From a virus, in the IMG/VR virus record IMGVR_UViG_3300035670_000049, positions 56,337 to 120,336 of that record: a stretch of 64,000 nt of DNA. One strand, written 5' to 3'. Under the pieces are notes generated by a model. That model saw nothing but the letters and a program-made list of their open reading frames with translations. It made no database searches and had not been told where the DNA came from. Position 1 is the first letter of the stretch. Each line of letters starts with the position of its first letter. Below are positions 39,501-49,226 of this stretch, in pieces. Position numbers and translations under genes: made by a program.

Positions 39501-42344
39501 TTGTGTTCCGCCATAACTTTTAATTTCTGGAGCGCCCAAAAAGGCTTCAATTTCTTGGAAACCGGGGCTATACCCTGCTTGTGTTGGAGGAGCATTAACT
39601 TTAAACCAAGTAATATTGTCTTTACGAATAAACTTTGCAACAGTTGGACCCCAACCATTAGGAATACCTTGAACAGTTACTTGAGAACCATCACTAAAGT
39701 CAATAGTAAAACTTCCAGAACCCCAATAATCCGCGCTATATCCACCACCACCATCACTTCTATCCAACATGGCAATGGTATCAAGAGATTGCGGTTGACT
39801 CCATTCTACTTTCCAGTAGTTAGAAGTATTTGCTGGCTCTGCTGCGCTGGTTCCATAATCACCATCTGCTGCCCCACTTCCACCGACTGTTCTCATTGTG
39901 TAGGTGGCTGTTCCACCAATGGGGAATCTAACAAGATTTGTGAATGAAAGATTAGATTCATCTAAGCGGTAGTAGGCTAATGGAGAATCTGCGATTATTG
40001 TTTGATAATAAGAATCTTCTACAATATTAAGTGCCATCGCATTAGCACTAACGGTATATCTTGCAAGTCGTGCGGCTGCTTGAGCAACCTGAGATATATT
40101 TATTAGAATAATTTGCGCTTCGGCTTGGGCTGATTGGCTTACGAGTGTTAGATCAGAATCAATAAGAGCCTCTGCTTGTGCGTATCCTGCCTGTTTTCCT
40201 ATGTGGGCCATTGCTTGTGCAAAAACACCGGGAACACCAGCAAGGTAATGATTTAAAATTTGTGTTCCAGTTAAAGAGGTATTATATAAAGCAGCGTTGC
40301 TTACGCTTCCAGTTAGATAACCATAATTACTTCCACTATCGCCCATTGTGTATGGACTATAAAGAAGAGATTCTGGTACTGTTAATCCTGTTCTTACTGC
40401 AACACCATCTAAATAGAGAACAGGTTGCTTATTTGTAACAACTACCGCAATATGATGCCAACCAGAAAGAGTTGCACTATAAGAAAGGATTGCACAAAGA
40501 GTGCTGTTTCCATGAGCAGCAACAACAATACCATTGAATCCTACGGAAAGTCCAAGTCCCCTGTTTGAACCCATCTGTATTGGATAGAAAACAAAACTCA
40601 TTGCATTGGCATTATAACCAGCGTATGTACCGCTAGTTGCTTCAGTCGGTAAAACTCCACCAGAGCCTATATTTTTCCCCGGCTTAACCCACGCTTCAAC
40701 TGTAAAGTTATTTGTTACTTGTGAAGTAAAAGTATTTATTGTAGCAACGGTATTGTTATTGCTTATTCCTTGCGCCCGATCATAGGCTGGCATAGGAACA
40801 TTGACAGCCCGTGTCCAACCCCCTACAACGTTATAGGCTGATCCATAAGAATATCCCTGTGGTCCTACGTATGCTCGTACCTTTTGATCGCTATCAGATA
40901 ACGGCCAATATCCGTAAGGATTATCTGCTACAACAGCGTTTCTATATGGTTGCTCAGGAGTAATAAATGCTTGTGCTTGTGCCCATTGAGGATCTTTAAC
41001 TTTATATACGACACGGATAAAGGACTTAGAAACATGGACTGGAGTATTTGTAACTGAGTATAGAACACGCGCAAAGGAATGGCTCGCATAAACACCAGCA
41101 ATCTCTGCTCCTGCCTGTGCGTATTGTTGCCATCCGCCCATTATTCCTAACGTATAGTGTTCTAAAACTTCCGCAGGGGTTAGTGCAACCTTATAAACAG
41201 CAACTTCGTCAATTTTTCCTTGGAAGAAATAAGATGCGGCACTGTATGCTCCAATAACTTTAACGGCAGCGTTATCTGGTTGTGTCGCTGTATTATGATT
41301 AGTTACAAGTGGTACAGATACTCCATTTACATAAATCTTATGCGTTGTTCCTGTACCAGATCGTGTATAGACAATATGATTCCACTGGTTTAGAGTAATA
41401 GCATTATCATTGGTTTGTGCCAACCAAGTACCGGGAACGCTAACAGCAACTCTATTTGTACCAGCAGACCCGCCTAGTTCTAAATGAAATCCAGAACTTA
41501 CACCACTAGCTCCCCAAATAAAATCTCTGTTAGCAGCACTATAACTAGCAGCAGTTGGGTACACCCATGCTTCAATCGTTACATTGTTAGCATAGGGAAA
41601 TACTGTAGAGGCAGTTACCGCACGCTGAGTCGCACCGTCAAAAGATACAGAGTAATCAGAATCTCCATATATTGCTCCACTTGATGCCGAACCGACCCCA
41701 TTTGCAAGTGTAGCATGATTTTGATAAATTGAAGAGTCATATACAGTAGTTCCTATATCCCCTAAGCGATAATATGCTAGAAGATTAGAGCCATGTCGAT
41801 GCACATACCACGGATAAGAACCAACAACTTTAATTAGAGCCCCAGATTGAGCAATATTATAAACTTCATTTACGCCACCAATTACCCACGTATTTGCTTG
41901 TACTTGAGCAAATCTCCATTGAGTAACAATTTTGGCTTGAGCCTGTGCAAATACAATAGCAGTATTCTCAGGTAGAAATATATGAATAGTACCCTCTCCG
42001 GTAAGAGAGGGTCTATAAGTACTGCCGTTCCAAGAATAAGCAGCATACCAGCCAGTGTTAAATGGGCCTAATGTATAAGTAGTATTTGCTTGAGGACTGG
42101 CCTGATATCGGTTACTATTATCCTGTCCATTAGTTGCTCCTGTAATTTGGCTAACACCTATATTACCGCCATCACTTGGTGGTGTAACTACACGTATAAT
42201 TACGTATTGTCCAGAAAGCAAATAAAACTTATCTGTTAATTTATTAACAGTGGTACTCATTACGGCTGATACGCCGGGGAAAGAAAGAGCAAGTTGGTAT
42301 CTAACGCTTGCTTCGGCTTGGGCAAATGCCTCCCTAGTTGTCAT
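36561..42344 (-). CDS. giant tail adhesin fused to a distal-tail (Dit) domain
   Basis: A 1,927-residue modular protein. Order: AQA repeats; LamG-like domain about 185-400; AQA repeats; LamG about 468-700; AQA repeats; LamG about 780-1130 containing a discoidin-like insert; AQA repeats; PA14-like domain about 1215-1358 (TRTSYFGVTAIGRFVADETG, FHLQSDDASRISI); about 22 tandem AQA units 1376-1685; and a C-terminal 240 residues homologous to the Dit protein encoded at 43466-44218. The carbohydrate-binding-type modules suggest receptor recognition, and the Dit part would anchor it at the tail tip. Confidence 0.8.
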   Translation of the reverse strand: MTTREAFAQAEASVRYQLALSFPGVSAVMSTTVNKLTDKFYLLSGQYVIIRVVTPPSDGGNIGVSQITGATNGQDNSNRYQASPQANTTYTLGPFNTGWYAAYSWNGSTYRPSLTGEGTIHIFLPENTAIVFAQAQAKIVTQWRFAQVQANTWVIGGVNEVYNIAQSGALIKVVGSYPWYVHRHGSNLLAYYRLGDIGTTVYDSSIYQNHATLANGVGSASSGAIYGDSDYSVSFDGATQRAVTASTVFPYANNVTIEAWVYPTAASYSAANRDFIWGASGVSSGFHLELGGSAGTNRVAVSVPGTWLAQTNDNAITLNQWNHIVYTRSGTGTTHKIYVNGVSVPLVTNHNTATQPDNAAVKVIGAYSAASYFFQGKIDEVAVYKVALTPAEVLEHYTLGIMGGWQQYAQAGAEIAGVYASHSFARVLYSVTNTPVHVSKSFIRVVYKVKDPQWAQAQAFITPEQPYRNAVVADNPYGYWPLSDSDQKVRAYVGPQGYSYGSAYNVVGGWTRAVNVPMPAYDRAQGISNNNTVATINTFTSQVTNNFTVEAWVKPGKNIGSGGVLPTEATSGTYAGYNANAMSFVFYPIQMGSNRGLGLSVGFNGIVVAAHGNSTLCAILSYSATLSGWHHIAVVVTNKQPVLYLDGVAVRTGLTVPESLLYSPYTMGDSGSNYGYLTGSVSNAALYNTSLTGTQILNHYLAGVPGVFAQAMAHIGKQAGYAQAEALIDSDLTLVSQSAQAEAQIILINISQVAQAAARLARYTVSANAMALNIVEDSYYQTIIADSPLAYYRLDESNLSFTNLVRFPIGGTATYTMRTVGGSGAADGDYGTSAAEPANTSNYWKVEWSQPQSLDTIAMLDRSDGGGGYSADYWGSGSFTIDFSDGSQVTVQGIPNGWGPTVAKFIRKDNITWFKVNAPPTQAGYSPGFQEIEAFLGAPEIKSYGGTQDYNAYVAAAFVAPSSTQGLVDQSNTALSFAGTTALVVGATSSSIPYSNISTGSVEAWVQTASSSGTQAIVVKSTEWGLFINNGNISFYDYDNATMRQGPSISDDLRHHLVLTWSGTTGKLYVDGSLKLTATMVRNDSNFSTVAIGSSGFNTSQAFSGVIDEVAIYNTQLTDEQIRWHYSVVTGIQLAQAQTYILRNPAFAQAQASIQGNITFVFAQAEAYLSSPLAIISQSAQVQAQIILFQYAFGQAAALLARFNVCSQAQAAVIPQDGFLAYLFFQGSGYDHEVGTIENIWGISTPNMIKYDDGSNKPPGTGTRTSYFGVTAIGRFVADETGAWYFHLQSDDASRISIYNSANEIVGTVGAWPGGSAGGSWTGTINLTQGQEYKIIWQWSEGGGEAYVTYNHFRRPSEVNESWLTDSNPAPWMLVGTRYRWANAMAFITRRQCHAQAQADIWTTYNKFAQAQTRMVKDRISAIAQGMAFIFSPKHALAQARVKQVYQKYAQAQVSVTKYSKLMGHGLANALIKGKPWKNAYVMAFINDRKPHANANAYIKRGEFALANAQGKTIKPWKKIGYAQAAIHVYDQNAFALAMTTINQMQFTAQSVAKVIGYDYNRFGLAQAWILKGTQLAQAQARMYGEIYQVYAQSRAMIEKFTYNSGQARADILRQYRMYVQAQATIKYTNSLVFTTPIAFIKVKETYSKFGQAGALIGTLKTAQAQARIHDPRGYANAMAFVPMYKYVVKYNNYDLPGYAQNESYISSANLIEYSSPYKDGAPMENLGIRNKVISLRLKIVGNSHQELKQKAQMAATVLRSSRDNSYRKLYVGQLTNYYLVKPTKIQLETDVNKASKFVEYEVEFDTKPWLFGEQVFTLSGSTSINTGARSVTDGTWTPATVLLTGTNITVSGYTESGDFAGFISVSGTVSNLVINSESYTATINGVNKNNLMKNLDYAIYVGPGKTYFNITGATSTIISYRNRWDI
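37290..38215 (-). repeat. tandem ~14-residue AQA protein repeats
   Basis: About 22 degenerate units with core [aromatic]-A-Q-A-x-A-x-I followed by a short polar/aromatic stretch (e.g. YAQAQVSVTK, LAQAQARMYG, YANAMAFVPM). The DNA units have diverged, so the repeat is old. The same unit also appears singly between every LamG/PA14 domain of the protein. Confidence 0.75.
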
Positions 42345-42395
42345 TCATCCAAGCCTCCTTACATAGTATTGTAATGCGTATTGTATTACGATTGA

Positions 42396-43451
42396 TTAAA
42401 CTTCTACTTTGATTCCAAGTTCTATAGCGTTAACTTCTTGCGGAGTCCATCCGCTTGTCGTTACTGGATTTACTGTTTCTGGATAGAAATAATAGTTAAA
42501 TGTATTAGTAAGATTTGCATCGCTTCCAGATCGTTCGTATGTTACCCCATCTGTACGTTGTACGACACGAATTGTTTTTGTACTAGCGTCTACTTTTCTT
42601 ACGCGATTTGCGTGTATAACTCCATGAATAGCAGTAATATTTGAAGCAGGAGTCAGCAAGGGGTTGTATAAAAATGTATCCATAACGCCAGATACTGTGG
42701 TATAAAGGTAATCGGCATCGTTTACTGTTATACCATCATCTACCATTTCATAGTGAGATGTACCAGTAAGAGGAGTTAATCCAGTATGAAATCCATCTCC
42801 ACTAGGAACAATATCATAGACACGAATATCTCCTAGATAATTCTGGGTTCCTCCAGTATTATCCATAATATATACATCATCAAAGTAAGTATTCCAGTTA
42901 TTATCTGTATCTGAAGCATTTAAAGAAAAACCATAAGTATACTGATTAGCCGATAAACAAGTATCTATATTATAACCTGAAGCAATAACAATACCATTTT
43001 GCCTAAATTCAAAATTGCCGTTAGTATTATTAAATCGTATTTTTCCATCTATCCAATGCCATGTATTTAAAGTAAGGGAAGCCGGTTTAGCAACCGCATA
43101 ATTAGTTGTTACTGTACTTAGGCTTTTAAGTGCAAAAACAAGGGCTCCATATGTAGTCATATACAGCCCACAGTGCCAAGTTGATCCATCATGAAAACTA
43201 ATTAAGTTAGAAATTCTGTTAGAGTAGACCCAACCCGCTGTTTGAAAAGCAAAACCAAAGATAATTTCTTCGTAGTTAGCAAAAAAATCTTTACGGTAGT
43301 AAGTTGTTCCACCGTCTTGCGAAGCAAATCGTACTCCTGCACCACTATTTGCTACTCTTGAATAGGATGGGTCTATAGTATAACTTCCTGCGTGCATTGC
43401 TACAGAACCAGATTCAAATCCCTCAGCCCAAATAATATCTCCTGCTGCCAT
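42396..43451 (-). CDS. LamG-like minor tail protein
   Basis: A 351-residue protein with a concanavalin/LamG-like jelly roll (IIWAEGFESGSVAMH, LNTWHWIDGKIRFNN, YFDDVYIMDNTGG). Such proteins bind glycans. It lies between the Dit gene and the giant Dit fusion, so it is probably part of the tail tip. Confidence 0.75.
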   Translation of the reverse strand: MAAGDIIWAEGFESGSVAMHAGSYTIDPSYSRVANSGAGVRFASQDGGTTYYRKDFFANYEEIIFGFAFQTAGWVYSNRISNLISFHDGSTWHCGLYMTTYGALVFALKSLSTVTTNYAVAKPASLTLNTWHWIDGKIRFNNTNGNFEFRQNGIVIASGYNIDTCLSANQYTYGFSLNASDTDNNWNTYFDDVYIMDNTGGTQNYLGDIRVYDIVPSGDGFHTGLTPLTGTSHYEMVDDGITVNDADYLYTTVSGVMDTFLYNPLLTPASNITAIHGVIHANRVRKVDASTKTIRVVQRTDGVTYERSGSDANLTNTFNYYFYPETVNPVTTSGWTPQEVNAIELGIKVEV

Positions 43452-43465
43452 TTATCTCACCACCT

Positions 43466-44218
43466 CTATAAGTACCATCTATCTTGCCAAGAAATGGTAC
43501 AAGATGATGCACCAGTTATTGCAAAGTAGGTTGTTTCGGGGCCGACATACATTCGATAATCTGCCCATTTCATTAAATTATTTTTATTTACCCCACCGAT
43601 TGTAGCCGTAAAGTCATCCGAGTTTATTACCATATTGGTGACTGCTCCTGAGATGCTGATGAATCCTGCGAAGTCTCCTGTCCCCGTATACCCGGAAATA
43701 GTAACATTCGTACCAGTTACATCTATGGTTGTTGGAGTCCAGCCGCCATTGTCAATGGTCCTTCCGGTTGTCCCCGTATTGATCGTTGTTGTTCCATTGA
43801 TCGAGTGAACTGTTTCTCCGATTAACCAAGGCTTACACTTAAAATCTACCTGATATTCAAGTGTACGAACAGATTCATCCGCTGTCTTTTCCATTCGTAT
43901 TGCTTCTGTTTGCGCCTCGTAGTATCGATCTATGTATTGTACGTATAGTGGAGCAAATCCATCCCTTTTACTACGAACCATTGTTGCGGCCTTTTGAACC
44001 TCGTTTTTACAGGCAAGGTAATTTGCTTCCCATACTTTGAGCGTAAGAGTTAGAGGTTTATTCTGCAATCCTACGTACTCAGATTCTGAACCATCCGAAT
44101 AGGGGGCATAATGTTCGGCTATTTGAGCCTGTGAGATAAAATCTTCTTTTTGTACATATCCGGGTAAAGTATAGCCGTTATACTTAACTAGATACGCTGG
44201 TGTAGGTCCCTCTCCCAT
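43466..44218 (-). CDS. distal tail protein (Dit)
   Basis: A 250-residue protein with the Dit/SPP1 gp19.1-like layout, located directly after the tape measure gene. It begins YLVKYNGYTLPGYVQ, has QVDFKCKPWLIGE in the middle, and a galectin-like C-terminal half (FAGFISISGAV, INGVNKNN-type loop). The C-terminus of the giant adhesin is a close paralog. It forms the ring joining the tail tube and tip. Confidence 0.8.
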   Translation of the reverse strand: MGEGPTPAYLVKYNGYTLPGYVQKEDFISQAQIAEHYAPYSDGSESEYVGLQNKPLTLTLKVWEANYLACKNEVQKAATMVRSKRDGFAPLYVQYIDRYYEAQTEAIRMEKTADESVRTLEYQVDFKCKPWLIGETVHSINGTTTINTGTTGRTIDNGGWTPTTIDVTGTNVTISGYTGTGDFAGFISISGAVTNMVINSDDFTATIGGVNKNNLMKWADYRMYVGPETTYFAITGASSCTISWQDRWYL

Positions 44219-44233
44219 TTATTTATACCCCCT

Positions 44234-47200
44234 TTATTTGGCTAATTGTCTCTTTAGTGCTGCTGCAATTAGATTTGCAAACTCTGCAAATTGTGCCGGT
44301 GTTAATACTGTACCATTGAGGTTTAGAGTAATATTTACGGGACCATTAGGGCCACCCAAACTTACTCCAGTCTTTGTATTCACTGGGACGTTTGCAATTG
44401 CAGAGAAGTCTCCACTTCCGATACGAATTCTTCTGATCATATCAGCCTTGGTTTCAAACTCTAATCGCTTCTTTTCTATATTCGCTAAATCTTCTAGCGC
44501 ACGTCGTAGCAAGTCTTCCCTTACTCCACGTACTGTCTCTAGTTTCTTCATTCCATCTAGGATGGTAACTACATCATTCTTTGCTTCTTTACTTGCACCC
44601 GGAATTTTCTTTTGTAGGGCTCTAGCATTTCTAATCGCTTGTGCAATAAGCGAATCTCTGTTAGGAAGATCGGATAATTCTTCTGGAAGATCAAGTTCAC
44701 CGTAGTCTTTTCCACTTCTTCGGGAACCTCCTCCTCCTCCTCCCGGTGATCGGGCAGGGCTAGGCATTTTAAAACTAGAAATTTTACCAGCCGCAGATTC
44801 TACCTTATTAGCCTGACTTTCATACCATGACGCTAACATCTCATTTCCTGCAAAAACTCCTGCGGTAGCCCGAAGGGTTCTTGCCATCTCTCTAAGTTTA
44901 GCAACAAATGCGGTCGTATCAAGATTAGCATAAATTGTCATAGTTGAACGTATTTTCGCTATTGTCTGCATTGCTTGGAACACTGCATAAACTCGATTCA
45001 TAAAGTTCGTAAGTTTATCGCCGGATAGATTTGCAGCCATTGCTACATCAAACATTCTTTGAATAAACTGGTCAGCACTTAGAACAGCAGCATCCTGTAG
45101 TCCGGGTATATTACTAAGAGATGCTTTTACATTATTAAAAGCATCAATAAAGTCTTGTCCCCCTGATGTAGCGGCTTCATTAAATTTCTGCCCAAGATTT
45201 TGAATTGCAACTGCCATATCATTAATCTGTGCAATCTGGGCACTGTAGTCTTCTTGTGAAATCTCCTTGTTGGCTAACTGCTGTGCGGCATCAAGTGATT
45301 TTTGTGCGAGTGTGCCAAGCGCTCCCGCTACAACTTTATCTACATTATTAAGTAATTCAATACTTTCATCTGTTAACTCTCTCATAGCACCAGCAGCGGC
45401 ATCAATCGGAGGCTTCCACCCAAATAACGCAGTTGCAATATTATCTACGACTTGTTCATATCTTTCAGTACCCTTAGTAAGTCCATCTAATCTTCCCGTT
45501 CCTTGGGCCAGCCCTTCTGCCATCAGTCTTAACTGATCATTAGGTATAAGTGTTCCCATCTTTAATGAAGTAAAGGCTTGTGCAAATACTCCGTTTAGGA
45601 TTTCACTATATTTTTCAGGGTCCAGATTTGTAAGTCCCTTGGTAATAAATTCATCAATAAGAGGGAAAACCTCATCTAATTGGGCGGCAACATTGGGTCT
45701 AAATACACGTAAAGCCTCATTGGCTTGCTGATAATATTTTAATGCATTCCCAGCATCTGTAATATTGTCTGCACCTTGAGTCCATTGATTAAAAGCCTTT
45801 TGCATATCGGCTGCTTCTGCCGTTTCTCCTAGTTGTCCTATAGCCGTATTTACATAGTCTATATTTTCTCTAGTTAGTGCTAATGATGCATTAAATTGTA
45901 GTACACCGGCTGCATCTTTAGAAAATAAATCGCCTATATTCCCGGCATTTAGCTCTCTGACATTCATTGTCTTAGTTCCAGCAGGAATTATAGTTGGTGA
46001 TCCTCCACGTCCACTCCCTGAGAAACCTACAGAGGCTGGCGTAGGTACTACTATCCGCTCTGAAAGACCACCCAACTCCGCATTTGATTGTGGAATAACG
46101 TTGGTCCCAACATTAACCTGTTGTAATGAACTTCTGCCTTTCTGTATTTCAGGGAATGTTGCAGCCAATACCATTGTTTGATATTCTTCAAGCTGCTTTA
46201 AAAATTCTTCTGGAATTATTCCTTCAGGATTAGCCAGAATTCCCCTCAATCGTGCAGACCACTGCGTTATACCGGGAAGAGTCTTTTCTAATTCCGCAAA
46301 TTGATCTATCGCATCATTTAGTTGTTTATGTGCATTTGCACTAGCAAGAATATTCTCAGCATATTGTCGATAAGAATCATTAAGAGTTGCTTGATCATCC
46401 GCTGTCCAAGCATTACCTTGAGCAATCTTTTTAGCCTCAAGATCATCCATTGTTTTAATCAGTGTTTTCTGATCTTTATCTAATGCATGAATACTATCAG
46501 CCGCTCCAGATGCATTACTATATGCCTCTAAGAGCGCCTGAGCAGTTTCCGCACTACTTTCTTGTACCCTTTCTTGGGTATTAATGAGTTGTAATAGTGT
46601 TCCTCCAATAAGAGAAATTGCTCCTACAACTTGTGTTGCACCACTGGGTACCATCATTAAAGACATACCTAATCCCTGTAATCCAGAGCCAAGTATTTGT
46701 TGAGGCTGTAGTCCACCCATTGCACCAACAGCAGCACCGATGCCAAATCCAGCAGCCCCTGCTGCTAATCCTTTCTTTCCACCTATGCCCCCCATTAGTC
46801 TTTGTCTAAGAGTAAGTTGATTATTAGTAGCCATTAGCCCTAAAGTAAGTTGCCCTTCAGCCGCAGCCGCAGCCGTAGATGCAGCACCAAACCCTAAAAG
46901 ATATTTAGCAGCCGCAGCAATACTAGTACCGATAGGAATCAAAATTTTTAATAAAAGTTTAAAACCTCCGACCAGTAGCGTTGCTTGAACAGCAGCAGTT
47001 ATTAATACTGGAGGAATATTTGAAATAAGTTCAAGTAATTGAGTGATTGCTGCTATCCCTGTAGTCGCCAAATCCTTGAATACTTCTCCAAACTGTTGGA
47101 ACGTTTTATCCTTTATTGTATTTTGAAACTGTGTTATCTTTGCGTTCAATGTACCCATGATTTGGGCATTAGCCAAGAACGCCTCATTTGTAGCATCTGC

Positions 47201-49222
47201 TGAAACTTTGGTTTCCTTTAATACTGTATTGATATTAGAAAGAAGCGCCGCTGCGTCTGGGGCTCGTCTGGGTCCTCCAGATATCGCACGTAGCAATCCA
47301 GATACTTCCGTTCCCGCAATTTCTCCTGTCTGAATCTTTCTAGCAATCTCTGAATAGATACCAATAATATCACTACCCTGACTTACAAGGGCTATATTAA
47401 GTTTAGATAACGCTTTAATAGCGGCTGGATTTTCTAATGCTCCAACAAGATTCTTAAATGCTGTAGCAACTTCAGCAGGAGATTTTGATGTAACCTGAGA
47501 TAGTGTTTTAATAACTCCAATCTGCTGATCAACAGATAGACCGGCTTGTTCTCCTGCCTCTGCCATAACAGCAAGACCCTTTGTAATATCTGCAATAGCC
47601 CCAGACTGCCCACCAGCAGATGCTGTAACCTTGTTTAAGATCGTATAGACTTCTGAGGCTGTGTATCCTAACTGCTTCATAACAGCAACTAACTGATCAG
47701 TGGCACTGACTGTATCTTGCCCCGTTAAGTTAGTATATATACCAATCGCTTGGGCCAACGTAGCGATATCGTTTGTTAGTTCCTTAGTCGATTGTCCCGG
47801 TCTTCGTACCGCCAATGCTAAGTCGTCTGCGGCTTTAACTAGTTCTTCGATAGGAGTAGCAGTTAATTGAGCGACATTAAGTAGTTCCTTATAGAATGCT
47901 TGGGTCTGCTTAGTGCTTAATCCAGCAGTAACGGTGAAACGGGTTAAATCTGCATCAAGGGTTTTAATGATATCCAGTCCAGCCATTGCTGCACGCATTG
48001 ATCCGAAGATAACCGTTGTCGCAACAGTCCACTCAATAACCTTTTGGAAATCTCTACCTATCTGTTCCATAATTCGAGAAAATCCTCGCAGATTTCCTCC
48101 AAATCTGGTAATCAATTTACCAGATTTATCAATTTCCGCCGACCATTGTGTAAGAATTCCCTTATTGTTTACAAACTCTCCACTTAATCTTGTAACTCCT
48201 CTAACTAAATCATTAACGGGGGCATTAAACTGCGCCATTTGTTGATTCCTAAGAACATCTCCTAACGGACCTGTTCCTACCCCTAGACCCCCTTTTTGAA
48301 GTTGCTGTAATAACTGTGGAGAAAGTCCTTGTAGTGTCTGATACCCTTTAGGTATTGTTGTTGGGGCTACCCGCGCAGCCGCCTCTGCTATTCTACTAGC
48401 CTCTAAGGCTTGTTGCCTAGGAAGTACTCCTGCGCGAGTTGCAGAAACCTGTGCTGCTCGTTCTGCTCGATATGAAGCAGTTCTAGCATCAATGGCAGCA
48501 GTATGAGATTGTTCGGCTGCAACTATTTGTTTCTTAATGGATAATTCAGTACCCATTAAACGATTCCTATCACGAATCATTTGGGCTGTTGTAGCATCAA
48601 AGGATGCCTGATGGAAACCGGGAACCATTCCTCCTGCGCGCCAACCCTGTCTATCTCTAATTGCCTCAGTTAGCGTCATTCTTCTCTTTTGAGCATCAAA
48701 TAGACTTTGGTTTAGTGTATCAGTAGTCGCAGTTCTAGACGCTTCAATTGCTGTCCTATCTCTCAAAAATGCATCTCTTGAGAATGCTGCTCCACCCCTA
48801 GCAGCAGTTTGAAGTCCCTCTATTTCTGAAAGGAGTTGGATTTGTTTCTGCATTTCCGCAGTAATAAGCTTCTCTTCTCCTAGCCATTTCTGTGTTTTAG
48901 CAATAGGGATAAACTCCCCACTTGACAACTGTAATCCTGTAATAGCAGTTGTTTTAATAGAATTTTCTAATTGATCATATTCTGTTCTCAATCTATTAAC
49001 AATTGATCCCTGCTGTTTTAAATTACCCAGAACATCTCTTTGCGGAACACCCCTACTATCAAGAACAGGGTAGGTTTTAAGTCCTAGTAAATCAGTAAAA
49101 TACTGCTTATAAGTGTCATTTGAACGCCGCACAAAATCATCCGCTTGCCTAGATGTATTGGCAAAAAATTCTCTTAATCCCGGCGCTGTGCCTATTACAC
49201 GGATTTCTAATTGTCCGGCCAT
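44234..49222 (-). CDS. tape measure protein
   Basis: A 1,662-residue, largely helical protein with a TP901-type core near residue 400-700 (SAGLSTKQTQAFYKELLN, TKSPAEVATAFKNLVGALEN), hydrophobic membrane-insertion segments around 760-900 (LLVGGFKLLLKILIPIG, GLAAGAAGFGIGAAVGAMGG) and a helical C-terminus. It sets tail length; at 1.5 A per residue it predicts a tail near 250 nm. It is preceded by the frameshifting chaperones. Confidence 0.95.
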   Translation of the reverse strand: MAGQLEIRVIGTAPGLREFFANTSRQADDFVRRSNDTYKQYFTDLLGLKTYPVLDSRGVPQRDVLGNLKQQGSIVNRLRTEYDQLENSIKTTAITGLQLSSGEFIPIAKTQKWLGEEKLITAEMQKQIQLLSEIEGLQTAARGGAAFSRDAFLRDRTAIEASRTATTDTLNQSLFDAQKRRMTLTEAIRDRQGWRAGGMVPGFHQASFDATTAQMIRDRNRLMGTELSIKKQIVAAEQSHTAAIDARTASYRAERAAQVSATRAGVLPRQQALEASRIAEAAARVAPTTIPKGYQTLQGLSPQLLQQLQKGGLGVGTGPLGDVLRNQQMAQFNAPVNDLVRGVTRLSGEFVNNKGILTQWSAEIDKSGKLITRFGGNLRGFSRIMEQIGRDFQKVIEWTVATTVIFGSMRAAMAGLDIIKTLDADLTRFTVTAGLSTKQTQAFYKELLNVAQLTATPIEELVKAADDLALAVRRPGQSTKELTNDIATLAQAIGIYTNLTGQDTVSATDQLVAVMKQLGYTASEVYTILNKVTASAGGQSGAIADITKGLAVMAEAGEQAGLSVDQQIGVIKTLSQVTSKSPAEVATAFKNLVGALENPAAIKALSKLNIALVSQGSDIIGIYSEIARKIQTGEIAGTEVSGLLRAISGGPRRAPDAAALLSNINTVLKETKVSADATNEAFLANAQIMGTLNAKITQFQNTIKDKTFQQFGEVFKDLATTGIAAITQLLELISNIPPVLITAAVQATLLVGGFKLLLKILIPIGTSIAAAAKYLLGFGAASTAAAAAEGQLTLGLMATNNQLTLRQRLMGGIGGKKGLAAGAAGFGIGAAVGAMGGLQPQQILGSGLQGLGMSLMMVPSGATQVVGAISLIGGTLLQLINTQERVQESSAETAQALLEAYSNASGAADSIHALDKDQKTLIKTMDDLEAKKIAQGNAWTADDQATLNDSYRQYAENILASANAHKQLNDAIDQFAELEKTLPGITQWSARLRGILANPEGIIPEEFLKQLEEYQTMVLAATFPEIQKGRSSLQQVNVGTNVIPQSNAELGGLSERIVVPTPASVGFSGSGRGGSPTIIPAGTKTMNVRELNAGNIGDLFSKDAAGVLQFNASLALTRENIDYVNTAIGQLGETAEAADMQKAFNQWTQGADNITDAGNALKYYQQANEALRVFRPNVAAQLDEVFPLIDEFITKGLTNLDPEKYSEILNGVFAQAFTSLKMGTLIPNDQLRLMAEGLAQGTGRLDGLTKGTERYEQVVDNIATALFGWKPPIDAAAGAMRELTDESIELLNNVDKVVAGALGTLAQKSLDAAQQLANKEISQEDYSAQIAQINDMAVAIQNLGQKFNEAATSGGQDFIDAFNNVKASLSNIPGLQDAAVLSADQFIQRMFDVAMAANLSGDKLTNFMNRVYAVFQAMQTIAKIRSTMTIYANLDTTAFVAKLREMARTLRATAGVFAGNEMLASWYESQANKVESAAGKISSFKMPSPARSPGGGGGGSRRSGKDYGELDLPEELSDLPNRDSLIAQAIRNARALQKKIPGASKEAKNDVVTILDGMKKLETVRGVREDLLRRALEDLANIEKKRLEFETKADMIRRIRIGSGDFSAIANVPVNTKTGVSLGGPNGPVNITLNLNGTVLTPAQFAEFANLIAAALKRQLAK

Positions 49223-49226
49223 TATA

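Noticed and set aside
36561-42344. Diversity-generating retroelement target in the adhesin
   Set aside because: No reverse transcriptase or template repeat in the window, and repeats are old and diverged.
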